Source: JAGQZY01 sp964588335 (GTDB lineage: Bacteria; Bdellovibrionota; Bdellovibrionia; Bdellovibrionales; JAGQZY01). From it: 64,000 bases of DNA. The translations under genes were made by a program, and so were the position numbers. The notes under the pieces are model-generated. The model had not been told where the DNA came from and ran no database searches. It worked only from the letters and a program-made list of their open reading frames with translations. Each line of letters opens with the position of its first letter. Positions within the stretch are counted from its first letter, which is position 1. The stretch covers positions 60,572-124,571 of the forward strand of contig CAZPOV010000010.1 of assembly GCA_964588335.1 (NCBI GenBank). Reading direction: 5' to 3'. Shown piece after piece: positions 27,436 through 35,819 of the stretch.

Positions 27436-27717
27436 TCAAGGCGTTGGAACCAATTGGCATTTATTGTCTTTACATTGGGGTTGGGCCCGTTTTTCAGCCT
27501 CAATCTCCTCTTTCGATGGCATCACACAAAAAGAGTCGGCATCATTGTTTCGCGCCTTTTCACTGATCGAAGGACCATGGTCTCGGTGAGCAGCCCCGTA
27601 GTGCCCACAACCGACATACACTCTCACACAGTCCGAATTGGCTTTGCAGGCAAAAGGATCGACAGCCCAAGCCTTCAGACTGAACAACATTAACGAATAA
27701 AATAAAATATTTCTCAT
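27436..27717 (-). CDS. Small exported cysteine-rich protein, copy B
   Basis: Unknown function; tandem paralogue of copy A. The 93-residue product has signal peptide MRNILFYSLMLFSLKAWA. The mature cysteine pattern is C-x5-C-V-R-V-Y-V-G-C-G-H-Y, an AAHRDH segment, FCVMPSKEE, then C-K-D-N-K-C. Similarity is confined to the cysteine frame and the V-Y-x-G-C-G core, so the duplication is old. It is probably co-transcribed with copy A (71-base gap). Confidence 0.75.
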   Translation of the reverse strand: MRNILFYSLMLFSLKAWAVDPFACKANSDCVRVYVGCGHYGAAHRDHGPSISEKARNNDADSFCVMPSKEEIEAEKRAQPQCKDNKCQLVPTP

Positions 27718-27836
27718 AACTCCATTGTATCTTCAGATCGACTTAAAAACTATAGAATGTTGGAAGTAAACAGGCGAAATATCACTCAACAATCTTTTGC
27801 TATCCAATCTTTTTTCAGACGATGCCATCGAACCCC

Positions 27837-27862
27837 GGTTGCCTCCAACCAGTAAGGCAACC
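27837..27862 (-). other. 7-bp stem-loop between SEC-C gene and cysteine-rich gene
   Basis: GGTTGCC (27837-27843) and GGCAACC (27856-27862) enclose a 12-base loop in the 187-base gap downstream of the SEC-C gene. No T-run follows, so it is at best a weak transcript-end or mRNA-stability element. Confidence 0.25.
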
Positions 27863-27904
27863 ACTGTGAAAGATCCGACCGAATCTGGAGCAAATCACTT
27901 AAAT

Positions 27905-28312
27905 TCAATCTTGTTGTTTTTTTAAACGCTCGATTTCTCTCATCAGTTCCATAACTCGAGGGGCGTTAGCTAAACCATCTTGAGCTTGGATGACCTCAGC
28001 GGCATTGGCGACTTTGTCGATCTCAGAGGTCGGATGCCCCGATTTCATTCTCTCTATTTTAATTTTTAAAAATTCCAATTCGTGACAGCGACTGAAAGGC
28101 CGATTCGATCCACAGGGGCACGGCTCTTCAGAGCCAACACCATTGCAATTCTGATAGATGACGTTTGGGTCTTTCCACAACTCAAGATGTTGTCGGTGTA
28201 CTGTCGCTTCTTCAGCCAAGCGTTCTTGATCAAGAGGCCAATGACACTTTTTATATTTTTTTCCGCTTCCGCAGTGACAGGAGTCATTGCGTCCTGGCTC
28301 TTGTTGATCCAT
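27905..28312 (-). CDS. Protein with two SEC-C zinc motifs
   Basis: Small cytoplasmic protein of 135 residues with two SEC-C motifs: NDSCHCGSGKKYKKCHW near the N-terminus and EPCPCGSNRPFSRCHELE in the middle (C-x-C-G-S-x8-C-H). SEC-C modules bind zinc and, in SecA, SecB and ribosomes; free-standing carriers are of unknown role. The C-terminal third is helical and Lys/Glu-rich. The start at 28312 (MDQQEPGR) has GAGG five bases upstream; the longer frame to 28450 would run into the TetR gene. Confidence 0.78.
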   Translation of the reverse strand: MDQQEPGRNDSCHCGSGKKYKKCHWPLDQERLAEEATVHRQHLELWKDPNVIYQNCNGVGSEEPCPCGSNRPFSRCHELEFLKIKIERMKSGHPTSEIDKVANAAEVIQAQDGLANAPRVMELMREIERLKKQQD

Positions 28313-28400
28313 TGGCACCTCAAACATTTCTAGGCATAGATTGCCTGTCATTATAAAAGTTAATGTCTCCAAAACCAAAGACAACCCGTCTTTGTGGCTA

Positions 28401-29114
28401 TCAATCTTGGCCTTTGTCGTTGGCGACCAACCCCTGTTGGAAAAGGGCATCGGCTTTTTTGATTAGTTTTTTCGCTCCCCCCACTTTAATGGCATATTTC
28501 AAGGGCTGCAGAAGCTTTTCATAAAAGTCGAGGACACCGTCTGTGGCTTTTTGATTCTCACTTTTATCGAGAAGCCAAAATAATAGGACGGCTAGATGAA
28601 CGGTGTAAGTCAGCCGCGCCAAGGGCTCAATAATATCCTTAGCCGGGGGAGACTGACTTTCCTGAAGCGCTCGATAAAAAAGATTCTCCACCCGATGCCG
28701 TGAAAACTCGGAAAAGCCGGAAAAAACATTTTGATCCTCATAACCGACTAAAACAGGAATCAACGCCTTTAGCGCCTCACGATGGGGAGCTAAGGTGGCA
28801 AGACTGAGACGAAGAGTCTCGACGGAACGTTGCCCCCAAGAACCCGGCTGAATCTGAGATTCAAACCTTTTTTCAAAAGCCGATGTTAAATCCTCATGCA
28901 GTTCAAGAACCAAAGCCCCCTTACTGGAGTAGTACTTGTAAAACAGTCCCGGACTCACCCCCGCCTGTTTGGCCATTTTTCTGAGAGTGGCGTTTTCGTA
29001 GCCTTGCTCTTGAATCAACTTCAGGCCCACCTGATACAGATGTTTTTTTTGCTTTTCACCCTGCTCCGTGCGCCCGCTGGGGCGTCCGCGTTTTTTGTTT
29101 TTGTCTTCTGCCAA
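28401..29114 (-). CDS. TetR-family transcriptional repressor
   Basis: DNA-binding regulator of about 237 residues. After a basic tail (KNKKRGRPSGRT) comes the TetR helix-turn-helix: QEQGYENATLRKMAKQAGVS followed by PGLFYKYYSSKGALV. The C-terminal ligand-binding domain is helical. I place the start at TTG 29114, with AAGGA eight to nine bases upstream. The ATG at 29198 would put the promoter and palindrome inside the coding region. It is divergent from the epimerase-fusion gene and probably represses it and itself through the palindrome at 29136. Confidence 0.85.
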   Translation of the reverse strand: MAEDKNKKRGRPSGRTEQGEKQKKHLYQVGLKLIQEQGYENATLRKMAKQAGVSPGLFYKYYSSKGALVLELHEDLTSAFEKRFESQIQPGSWGQRSVETLRLSLATLAPHREALKALIPVLVGYEDQNVFSGFSEFSRHRVENLFYRALQESQSPPAKDIIEPLARLTYTVHLAVLLFWLLDKSENQKATDGVLDFYEKLLQPLKYAIKVGGAKKLIKKADALFQQGLVANDKGQD

Positions 29115-29135
29115 TGAATTTTCCTTGCCTTTTAA

Positions 29136-29151
29136 GGTAAACACGTTTACC
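29136..29151. promoter_or_regulatory. Perfect palindromic operator between TetR and epimerase-fusion genes
   Basis: GGTAAAC-AC-GTTTACC, two 7-bp half-sites with a two-base centre. It lies 22 bases upstream of the proposed TetR start and just downstream of its -10 box, where a bound repressor would block initiation. TetR-family operators are commonly of this length. Binding is an inference. Confidence 0.75.
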
Positions 29152-29154
29152 TTT

Positions 29155-29182
29155 ATTATAGAAGTTTCAACATTGATGTCCA
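29155..29182 (-). promoter_or_regulatory. Sigma-70-type promoter of the TetR gene
   Basis: On the minus strand, TGGACA (29182-29177; five of six match TTGACA), a 16-base spacer and a perfect TATAAT (29160-29155). The expected start falls at the palindrome, consistent with autorepression. The rightward gene has GAGG at 29210-29213 but no equally clear promoter. Confidence 0.65.
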
Positions 29183-29219
29183 GCCTATTTTTAAACACTT
29201 AAAAATACTGAGGTTTCAG

Positions 29220-30629
29220 ATGAAAATAGTGATAGCTGGGGGAACCGGACAGATCGGCCAAATGCTTTACCGGGAGTATAGCCAAAGAGGCTTTGAGGTC
29301 TGTGTCCTGACCCGAAATCCTTCTGGAAAAGACCAAATTCAATGGAATGGGCAAACCCTGGGACCCTGGCAGAAACAGCTGGAGGGTGCTGATGTGGTCA
29401 TCAACCTGGCTGGCCGCACTGTTAACTGTCGCTACACCGATGCCAATTTGAATCAGATGCTTGAATCAAGAGTCGACAGCACAAGGGTGATTGGAGAAGC
29501 CATTGCTCAGTGCCACACACCGCCTCCTTTGTGGCTGCAGATGAGCACCGCCACGATTTATGAACACACCTTGGATCACGACAACGACGAAGACTCTGGG
29601 GTGATCGGAGGCGTTGAGGCCGACGTTCCTGAGTACTGGCAGTTCAGTATTAAAATTGCCAAAGAGTGGGAAAAGGCACTTTTTGAATCCCACACTCCAA
29701 ACACGCGCAAAGTCGCTCTGCGATCTGCCATGGTGATGAGCCCTGATCAAGGCGGCGTCTTTATGGAGCTTGCAGGACTCACCAAAAAAGGCTTGGGAGG
29801 TCCAATCGCTGGCGGCCATCAATACATGTCTTGGATCCATGAAACAGACTTTATTGGCGTTCTGGATGTTTTAATGAAAAATGATTTTTCAGGGGTTATC
29901 AATCTGGCCGCCCCCCACCCGCTTCCACAAAAAGACTTTATGAAAATCATGCGAAAAATGATCGGAATGCCAGTCGGTCTTCCAGCCACGCGCACGATGG
30001 CTAAGGTGGGCGCTTATTTTATGAAAACAGATACCGAACTGGTTCTGAAAAGCCGACGGGTTGTTTCCAAGCGCCTGGCCGAATGGAACTTTAAGTTCAC
30101 CTACCCCCATTGGCAAGAGGCCTGTCGGGATTTGGCTGTGCGCTCGGATCAGTTTTTAAAAAAGCATTACTACAAATACGCGATCTTTACTTACACGGCC
30201 ACCATCGGCGGCGTTTCAGCTTTCGACTTTTTTAGAGACCCAAACTTTGAAAAACTAGCCTTCCTCACCTATGTTCTTATTCTTTTTAGTCCCTTTCTCA
30301 TTTTATCCATTGAATTGATTGGCGGCCTGATAGGTCGACAGATCTACCGCAACACCGAAAAACACAAAATCATTGTGTGGAGTCATATCTTATCTTTAAT
30401 GAGCATTTTTACCTTTGGCCTACTAACCACATTTCTTAGTCCCTATATAATTGCTGGTTTGGCATGGGTATCGGGGGCTGGATACCAGGATCCTAGTATC
30501 AGTCTATTTTTAAACTTCTATGTCGCTTTCGCGGGAGTGCTCTTGGGGTTGCCTGCCAGCTTGATTTTTGCGACATGGATGGGATGGGACGCCCACACCC
30601 GGATTCACAACAAAACAGTTTCCCACTGA
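29220..30629 (+). CDS. YfcH/TIGR01777-type epimerase fused to a four-helix membrane domain
   Basis: Predicted NAD(P)-binding extended SDR of 469 residues. Residues 1-300 are the YfcH family: KIVIAGGTGQIGQ (dinucleotide site), ADVVINLAGRTVNCRYTD, ESRVDSTRVIGEAI, the active-site-like block STATIYEH, and GGHQYMSWIHETDFIGV. The remaining 160 residues form four hydrophobic helices (for example FLTYVLILFSPFLILSIELIGG cut short here, and LNFYVAFAGVLLGLPASLIF), which the usual family member of about 300 residues lacks. The fusion would anchor the enzyme at the membrane, so the substrate may be lipid-like. It is probably controlled by the divergent TetR. Confidence 0.85.
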   Translation: MKIVIAGGTGQIGQMLYREYSQRGFEVCVLTRNPSGKDQIQWNGQTLGPWQKQLEGADVVINLAGRTVNCRYTDANLNQMLESRVDSTRVIGEAIAQCHTPPPLWLQMSTATIYEHTLDHDNDEDSGVIGGVEADVPEYWQFSIKIAKEWEKALFESHTPNTRKVALRSAMVMSPDQGGVFMELAGLTKKGLGGPIAGGHQYMSWIHETDFIGVLDVLMKNDFSGVINLAAPHPLPQKDFMKIMRKMIGMPVGLPATRTMAKVGAYFMKTDTELVLKSRRVVSKRLAEWNFKFTYPHWQEACRDLAVRSDQFLKKHYYKYAIFTYTATIGGVSAFDFFRDPNFEKLAFLTYVLILFSPFLILSIELIGGLIGRQIYRNTEKHKIIVWSHILSLMSIFTFGLLTTFLSPYIIAGLAWVSGAGYQDPSISLFLNFYVAFAGVLLGLPASLIFATWMGWDAHTRIHNKTVSH

Positions 30630-31406
30630 TTACCAGCGATAGGCAAAGCGTGCGGAGGTGACACCAATGCTGGAGCCGCCACTGCGTTCAATCTCTCGCT
30701 GTATCGAAAGCAACAATGATACCGAGCTTGAAAAATTAATTGCGGCCCTTGGCCCCCAAACCAAAACTGAACTGTTTCCACCCAAGTAATTTTCATCTCC
30801 TAAAATAAACGAGACATCCCAACCCAACTCTAAAAAATTGAATCCTAAAAAATCAAAGTGAAGCGGTGTTGTTCCCATTCCCAACATCAGCTGAAAGTCT
30901 AAGGTGCTCTGCGCCTGAGCGACTCGGGATTCGTCCTGAAAACCGACCATCGTGCGATCAAGACGGATGTCACTATTGGGTAAGTGCAAAGCCCCATGGG
31001 CATCAAAAAAACGAGTGATATTGTATTTACCACCCAACACATAAAGATTTTGACTGTAGCCCGAGGTGGTTTGCACAGTTCCACCGTTGGAAAGAGGAGC
31101 GTAAACTTGAGCCGAACCAAACACAGTCCCCCACCCGGCACTCAGCTCCCACTTTTTATAGTCTTCACTTTTTTTAGTTTTTTTCTTTGCCTGAGATTTT
31201 ACAACCGGGATGGGGTCTTGGGGTTGAGCATCCTTGGCTTCCGGTTTTTGGTTTTGAGATTTCTGAAAATAAAAATTATAAATTTCTTCAGCCTGGGCCC
31301 ACTTAGCAAAACTAAGAACGAGGCCCACACATAGAAAAAGACCCAAGAGGCGACGAGCACAATATGTTCTATTTCTCTGTAACACCATAGCCAACGAACT
31401 TACCAC
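30630..31406 (-). CDS. Exported beta-barrel-like protein with YNFYFQK motif, copy 1
   Basis: Unknown function. The 258-residue product has a signal peptide ending AKWAQA, then EEIYNFYFQKSQNQK, a charged Lys/Pro/Gln linker of about 50 residues, and about 170 residues of alternating strand-like sequence that ends in FAYRW. The terminal aromatic fits an outer-membrane beta-signal. The architecture matches the adjacent upstream gene throughout, so the two are tandem paralogues. The frame opens with GTG at 31406 overlapping the upstream stop; ATG 31388 is an alternative. Confidence 0.75.
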   Translation of the reverse strand: MVSSLAMVLQRNRTYCARRLLGLFLCVGLVLSFAKWAQAEEIYNFYFQKSQNQKPEAKDAQPQDPIPVVKSQAKKKTKKSEDYKKWELSAGWGTVFGSAQVYAPLSNGGTVQTTSGYSQNLYVLGGKYNITRFFDAHGALHLPNSDIRLDRTMVGFQDESRVAQAQSTLDFQLMLGMGTTPLHFDFLGFNFLELGWDVSFILGDENYLGGNSSVLVWGPRAAINFSSSVSLLLSIQREIERSGGSSIGVTSARFAYRW

Positions 31407-32215
31407 TTGTAGGCCAGAGCCAGTGAATTGGTTGAGAACTCACCCTCGCCACTGATGTTTTTACGGTAGGAATAAATCAATGAAAAGGTATCACTGAAGC
31501 TCATCGACAGGCGAGGACCTAAGTAGACACGATTCGAACTTCGATCCAGCCCACTCTCATTTCCGGTGGCAACACCGCCATCCACTCCAATAGCGAGGAA
31601 CTCACCACCAAAAACATTTAAATGAATGGGTGTCGCCCCTAAGCCAATGGCGAACTGAGGATCCATATGATAATTACCAATCAGAGTTGAACCATTGGCC
31701 TCAGCCTCGCCGTTGGGAAGATGCAACTCCGAGTTCACCTGAAAATACCTGGACATATGATAAGTGGCACCCAGTACATAGGTTTTTTGGGTCAACTGGT
31801 ACTGCGCAAAGGGAGTGTTAAAATGGTTGCCGACCACTACAGATCCAATCCCTAACTTGGCTTGCCAACCACGTCCGCTGGTATCTTTTGTTTTCACTTC
31901 AGGTTCAGCGGCAACGACTTGTTGGTTCGCCCCCTCAACCTCTATCATCTTTGGTTTTTTGATATAAACTTTGCGGTAGCGTTGTCCGGCAGGGGTCCAA
32001 TTGTCAGGGACTAGAAGGACATCGTCATCCACCTTCATCACCTCTTCAACGTACTCTTCTTCCCCATCATCTTGTTGCGCCTGCGGCTTCTGTTTTTCAG
32101 CTTCTTGTTTGCCTTTCTTTTGAAAATAAAAATTATAAACATCCTGGGCTTGAGCGGGGCCACTGAGTGAAGCGACAGCGCCGAGGGCGATCCACAGTTT
32201 TTTTGTAAAAGTCAT
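31400..32215 (-). CDS. Exported beta-barrel-like protein with YNFYFQK motif, copy 2
   Basis: Unknown function. The 271-residue product has a signal peptide ending GPAQA, then QDVYNFYFQKKGKQEAEKQ and an acidic/Gln-rich linker (about 35-110). A strand-rich C-terminal domain follows, with GLGATPIHLNVFG and YLGPRLSMSFSDTFSL, ending LALAYKW. The copy-1 counterparts are GMGTTPLHFDFLG and WGPRAAINFSSSVSL. A strong ribosome site (GGAGG) precedes the ATG at 32215. It probably sits in the outer membrane with the linker in the periplasm. Confidence 0.75.
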   Translation of the reverse strand: MTFTKKLWIALGAVASLSGPAQAQDVYNFYFQKKGKQEAEKQKPQAQQDDGEEEYVEEVMKVDDDVLLVPDNWTPAGQRYRKVYIKKPKMIEVEGANQQVVAAEPEVKTKDTSGRGWQAKLGIGSVVVGNHFNTPFAQYQLTQKTYVLGATYHMSRYFQVNSELHLPNGEAEANGSTLIGNYHMDPQFAIGLGATPIHLNVFGGEFLAIGVDGGVATGNESGLDRSSNRVYLGPRLSMSFSDTFSLIYSYRKNISGEGEFSTNSLALAYKW

Positions 32216-32360
32216 ACAATCCTCCGAGTTGGTTTGGCCCCTAGTCTCTTCAAAGCTTGGACCAAACTTCCGCTTTCCCTAAACCCCTGAAATTTCTTAC
32301 TCTTCATCTTTAAACTTGGCAATTTCACGACAGCTTTGTCCATCCACCATGACACATTTG

Positions 32361-34112
32361 TCACGGTTCCATGTTCTCTAAATAACGAAACAAGGTTCTT
32401 GGGGTGACTCCTAAGAGCTCTGCCGCCTGCGCGCGTTTGTTGTTGGATTTCTTTAACGCCAGCCTCACCTTGTCGGTGACAAAATTGTTTTTGGCATCCT
32501 CAAGATTTTCTCCGCCCAGCCAGTTGAGCTCTTTTTTCGACGAGTCTTGTGGTCCTCCCATCGTCAAATGCTGAACCTGAATCACATCGGTCGTGCACAG
32601 AGCCATGGCTCGCTTCACGGCACTCAGCAGCTCTCGGACATTTCCCGTCCACTCTTGGCTTTGCATCCAACTGATCGCATCAGCCGAGAAACGTTTATCA
32701 GAACCTTTCTCAACCAACACCTCATTGGCAATCAATGAGATATCCTCACGTCGTTTTCGAAGGGGAGGAATTTCGAAAGACACTTCAGCCAGACGGTAAA
32801 AAAGGTCTTGGCGGAACTCCCCTTTTTCGACCAACTGCTTTAGATTTTTATGAGTGGCACATAAAATACGAACATCGACTTCGGAGGATTTCTCGGCGCC
32901 CAATGGTTCAACCGCTTTTTCTTGCAAAGCTCTTAGAATTTTAACCTGTAAAGCCCCTGGTAGATCACCAATTTCATCAAGAAACAGGGTGCCGCCATCG
33001 GCCTGCTGAAATTTACCTCGTTGATCTTTCACAGCTCCGGTAAACGCCCCTTTGCGGTGTCCAAACAAAAGACTTTCTAAAAGCTCGCCCGGAATGGCTC
33101 CACAGTTCACAGCAATAAAGGGTTTGTCTTTGCGAGAACTCATTTTATGAATCCACTTCGCCATCACCTCTTTACCAACTCCGGTTTCGCCTTCAATAAG
33201 CAGGGAAAGCTCGGTATCCGCCAATTGTTCTGCCAGCTTAATGTGCTCTCGCAAGGCCTCATCAACGGTCGTTAACGGCGAGTCCTTTTGGGTCTGTGCC
33301 GCTCGTAAGGTTTCCACTTCCTTTTTTAAAGTGAGATCATTCAAATAAAATTTAAGCATCAGAGCGGCCATTTGTACGTAGGCTTCAGCGGAGGCGGTTT
33401 GTCTGGCCGTCAAACCAGAGTGAGGCCGATCCGAACCAATCATCAAGACTCCCAAAACCTCTCCCCGAACACTCAACGGCCACGCACAAACTGACATAAA
33501 GCCAGTGCCCATCAAACTTTTACTTTTTTCAAAGCGACTACCGATGATGTTTTGCACCAAGGTGGGTCTCTGGCTGGTGATGGTTTGTTGCACTAGGGTT
33601 TCACTCAACCAAGGCTCATCCTTTGCAATATTCTCTTCTGCCAACATTTTAAATTCACCTTGCGGGTTGCTGGCAATAAGAAGGCCCTTGTCCATTTCAA
33701 AGGCCGCAATCATTGTTTCAAGCAATAACTCCATGGAACCTTTTAAATCACCGGGTTGTGAAAACTTTTGCACCAAAACTTTGATATCATCTGCAAAACG
33801 CTCGGAATTCTTTTCAACATCACCAATGCCTGACGGAACTCCACCCGGCAACAGCAACAATGTTAGATCCTGCAACTGAAAGTGTTCATTGATATTTAAC
33901 TGAACATTGCTCTGGTTTTTTTTACCTTTCAAGCAGTGAATGCTCACCCCTTGCGGCGTTGGTGACAGAATCAGATAATCATCTTTATAGCGAAGCCCTT
34001 TCAGATTGACGCCCGTGGACTGCTCGCCACCGACAGCCATCAATCCTCGAACTTCGACGAATTGGGTTGATTGAGGACTTAACAAACAAAGTTTCCATTG
34101 GTTTTGTGACAT
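32361..34112 (-). CDS. Sigma-54-dependent transcriptional activator (GAF-AAA+-Fis)
   Basis: Enhancer-binding regulator of 583 residues. The N-terminal 100 residues resemble a forkhead-associated-like beta domain (uncertain). A GAF-type sensor follows (about 115-265, with TGFMSVCAWPLSVRGEVLGVL split here). The AAA+ core has Walker A GETGVGKE, the sigma-54 contact GAFTGA, Walker B GGTLFLDEIGDLP and a sensor region FYRLAEVSFEIPPLRKR. The Fis-type helix-turn-helix is ALKKSNNKRAQAAELLGVTP. The start at 34112 is one base after the kinase stop (TGATATG) with GGAGGAG upstream, so kinase and activator are translationally coupled and probably one signalling unit. Confidence 0.9.
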   Translation of the reverse strand: MSQNQWKLCLLSPQSTQFVEVRGLMAVGGEQSTGVNLKGLRYKDDYLILSPTPQGVSIHCLKGKKNQSNVQLNINEHFQLQDLTLLLLPGGVPSGIGDVEKNSERFADDIKVLVQKFSQPGDLKGSMELLLETMIAAFEMDKGLLIASNPQGEFKMLAEENIAKDEPWLSETLVQQTITSQRPTLVQNIIGSRFEKSKSLMGTGFMSVCAWPLSVRGEVLGVLMIGSDRPHSGLTARQTASAEAYVQMAALMLKFYLNDLTLKKEVETLRAAQTQKDSPLTTVDEALREHIKLAEQLADTELSLLIEGETGVGKEVMAKWIHKMSSRKDKPFIAVNCGAIPGELLESLLFGHRKGAFTGAVKDQRGKFQQADGGTLFLDEIGDLPGALQVKILRALQEKAVEPLGAEKSSEVDVRILCATHKNLKQLVEKGEFRQDLFYRLAEVSFEIPPLRKRREDISLIANEVLVEKGSDKRFSADAISWMQSQEWTGNVRELLSAVKRAMALCTTDVIQVQHLTMGGPQDSSKKELNWLGGENLEDAKNNFVTDKVRLALKKSNNKRAQAAELLGVTPRTLFRYLENMEP

Positions 34113-34113
34113 A

Positions 34114-35775
34114 TCAAGCTCCTCCTTTCGCACGAATCGTTGTGGTTTTACCGGCCTTGACTTCTATCTCATTGTCGATCGGATCAAATCCTGCCTTGAT
34201 CATTTTGAATTGATGCATGCCGGGTTTGACTTTGAAATTCTCTAGCTGCTGCCTTGGAACTTTCTTGCCATCCACAAAAATATCCACATCGTCATCGACT
34301 TCAAACGTGAGCGTTCCCAGCATCGGCGCTGGGGGCGGACTTTTTTTCTTCACAGAGGCCGCCGGCTTTTGGGCTTTTGGTTTCCCATTGGTTTTTTTCT
34401 TGGTCGTGGTCTGGGACTGAGACGGAGGCTTGGAATCGCTGACTGTCGCTGGTTTAGTCTTGCTAATCGGCTCCGGCTTTTTAGTATTTTGAGATTTTGG
34501 CACAGTCGAAGCTTTTACTTCTGACGGTTCTGGAATACTTCCCTTGCTGATCGCCGACTCCGGGGGCAAAGACTCTTTGGCTTGTAGATCGGGCTGTTTT
34601 GCGCCCTCCACATCTAAAAGCGTCCAGTCAATCAGTGAATACAACAACAAAGCACTAAAAACCAAAATCAAAGGTGCTAAGACAATGGGATGTTTCCAGT
34701 TAAAAGATTTTTGATTTCTTAAAAGGGCCAACAATTCAATACCGGTGGGATCTTCTGGAAAAAGTCTTTGAAATTCATTCGCCAAACTTAAAAGAAGTTT
34801 TTTATCAATCTTTTTGGATTGCTCAGCCTCTTCCACTTGCCGGACCAAGTTGTCCCGCTTCATAGTCAACGACTCTTTAAACACCTTTTGACTGGGTGAG
34901 GCAGCGACCAGGTCGCGACACTTGGGTAGTAGTCCGGAATCGTTCAATACACCCATCAACTCCGACTCGACGGACCAAATGCTTTCGGGCCGATCGTCTT
35001 TGCTTTGCTTCAGGCATTGATCCACAATATGAGCCACCCTGGGGTGAACATGGGGGCAAACTGTGGCCAAAGGTGGAACCGGCTCCATGGCTTTCTTCAA
35101 GATGGCTTGTGCGGTGTCACCATAAATAGGTGGCTGACCTGAAAGAAGCTCATAGGCAATAGCACCAAATGAAAACAGGTCGGATTTGATGCATGACTTT
35201 TCCCCTTCCGTCACTTCCGGGGCCATGTACCCTAATGAGCCCACCAATAACCCCAAGCGAGTCATGGTCAGGCGGTTCAACTCTTTGGCCAATCCGAAAT
35301 CGGAAAGCTTCACATCACCGTTATAAGAGATCAAAATATTCTCTGGCTTTAAATCACGATGAATGATGCCCCGTTCGTGAACAGCACCCAAGCCGCGTGC
35401 CACTTGCACCAAAATCCATAGATCCACTTCAATCAAGGGGTTGCGAGTGGTGTTCATCCAATCACGAAGATGATGTCCCTCAACCAACTCCAACTCCAAA
35501 CACAACTGATTCTCAAGCATGTGCTCGCCATACATTTTAACGACGTTGGGGTGATCGAAGGTTTTCAGTATTTGAATCTCTTCCCGCAGTCGCTTCAGAG
35601 AATCTTGATCTTGACTGATAAAATTGAGAAAACTTTTTAAAGCGACGAAACTGTCGGTCGACCTGTTTCGGGCTTTAAAAACTTCGGCTGTGGCGCCAGA
35701 ACCTAAGCTCTGAATAATTTCAAATTGACTCTGATCCATGAAGTCTTCAATAGCAATGACTGACATCCCTGTCAT
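34114..35775 (-). CDS. Hanks-type Ser/Thr kinase with transmembrane helix and C-terminal PEGA domain
   Basis: Membrane-spanning signalling kinase of 553 residues. The kinase domain (about 15-275) has a Gly-rich loop LGSGATAEVF, Lys47, the catalytic loop HRDLKPEN (139-146) and DFG (159-161). An activation segment and APEVTEGEKSCIKSDLFSFG follow. A helix near 365-388 (LAPLILVFSALLLYSLIDW) crosses the membrane, then a Ser/Pro/Lys-rich stalk, then a PEGA domain (VDIFVDGKKVP ... IEVKAGKTTTIRA) outside the cytoplasm. PEGA domains often bind envelope components, so it may sense the cell surface. Start is uncertain: ATG 35739 would also fit. Confidence 0.92.
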   Translation of the reverse strand: MTGMSVIAIEDFMDQSQFEIIQSLGSGATAEVFKARNRSTDSFVALKSFLNFISQDQDSLKRLREEIQILKTFDHPNVVKMYGEHMLENQLCLELELVEGHHLRDWMNTTRNPLIEVDLWILVQVARGLGAVHERGIIHRDLKPENILISYNGDVKLSDFGLAKELNRLTMTRLGLLVGSLGYMAPEVTEGEKSCIKSDLFSFGAIAYELLSGQPPIYGDTAQAILKKAMEPVPPLATVCPHVHPRVAHIVDQCLKQSKDDRPESIWSVESELMGVLNDSGLLPKCRDLVAASPSQKVFKESLTMKRDNLVRQVEEAEQSKKIDKKLLLSLANEFQRLFPEDPTGIELLALLRNQKSFNWKHPIVLAPLILVFSALLLYSLIDWTLLDVEGAKQPDLQAKESLPPESAISKGSIPEPSEVKASTVPKSQNTKKPEPISKTKPATVSDSKPPSQSQTTTKKKTNGKPKAQKPAASVKKKSPPPAPMLGTLTFEVDDDVDIFVDGKKVPRQQLENFKVKPGMHQFKMIKAGFDPIDNEIEVKAGKTTTIRAKGGA

Positions 35776-35819
35776 ACTTTTTTTTACCTATGTAAGATTT
35801 CTATTTTTGTGAAACACGA

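Noticed and set aside
27780..27862. Possible tRNA remnant with GGTTCGA-like T-loop on the minus strand
   Set aside because: The T-stem arms do not pair, no acceptor or D-arm can be folded, and the 7-bp stem with 12-base loop nearby does not fit a tRNA anticodon arm.
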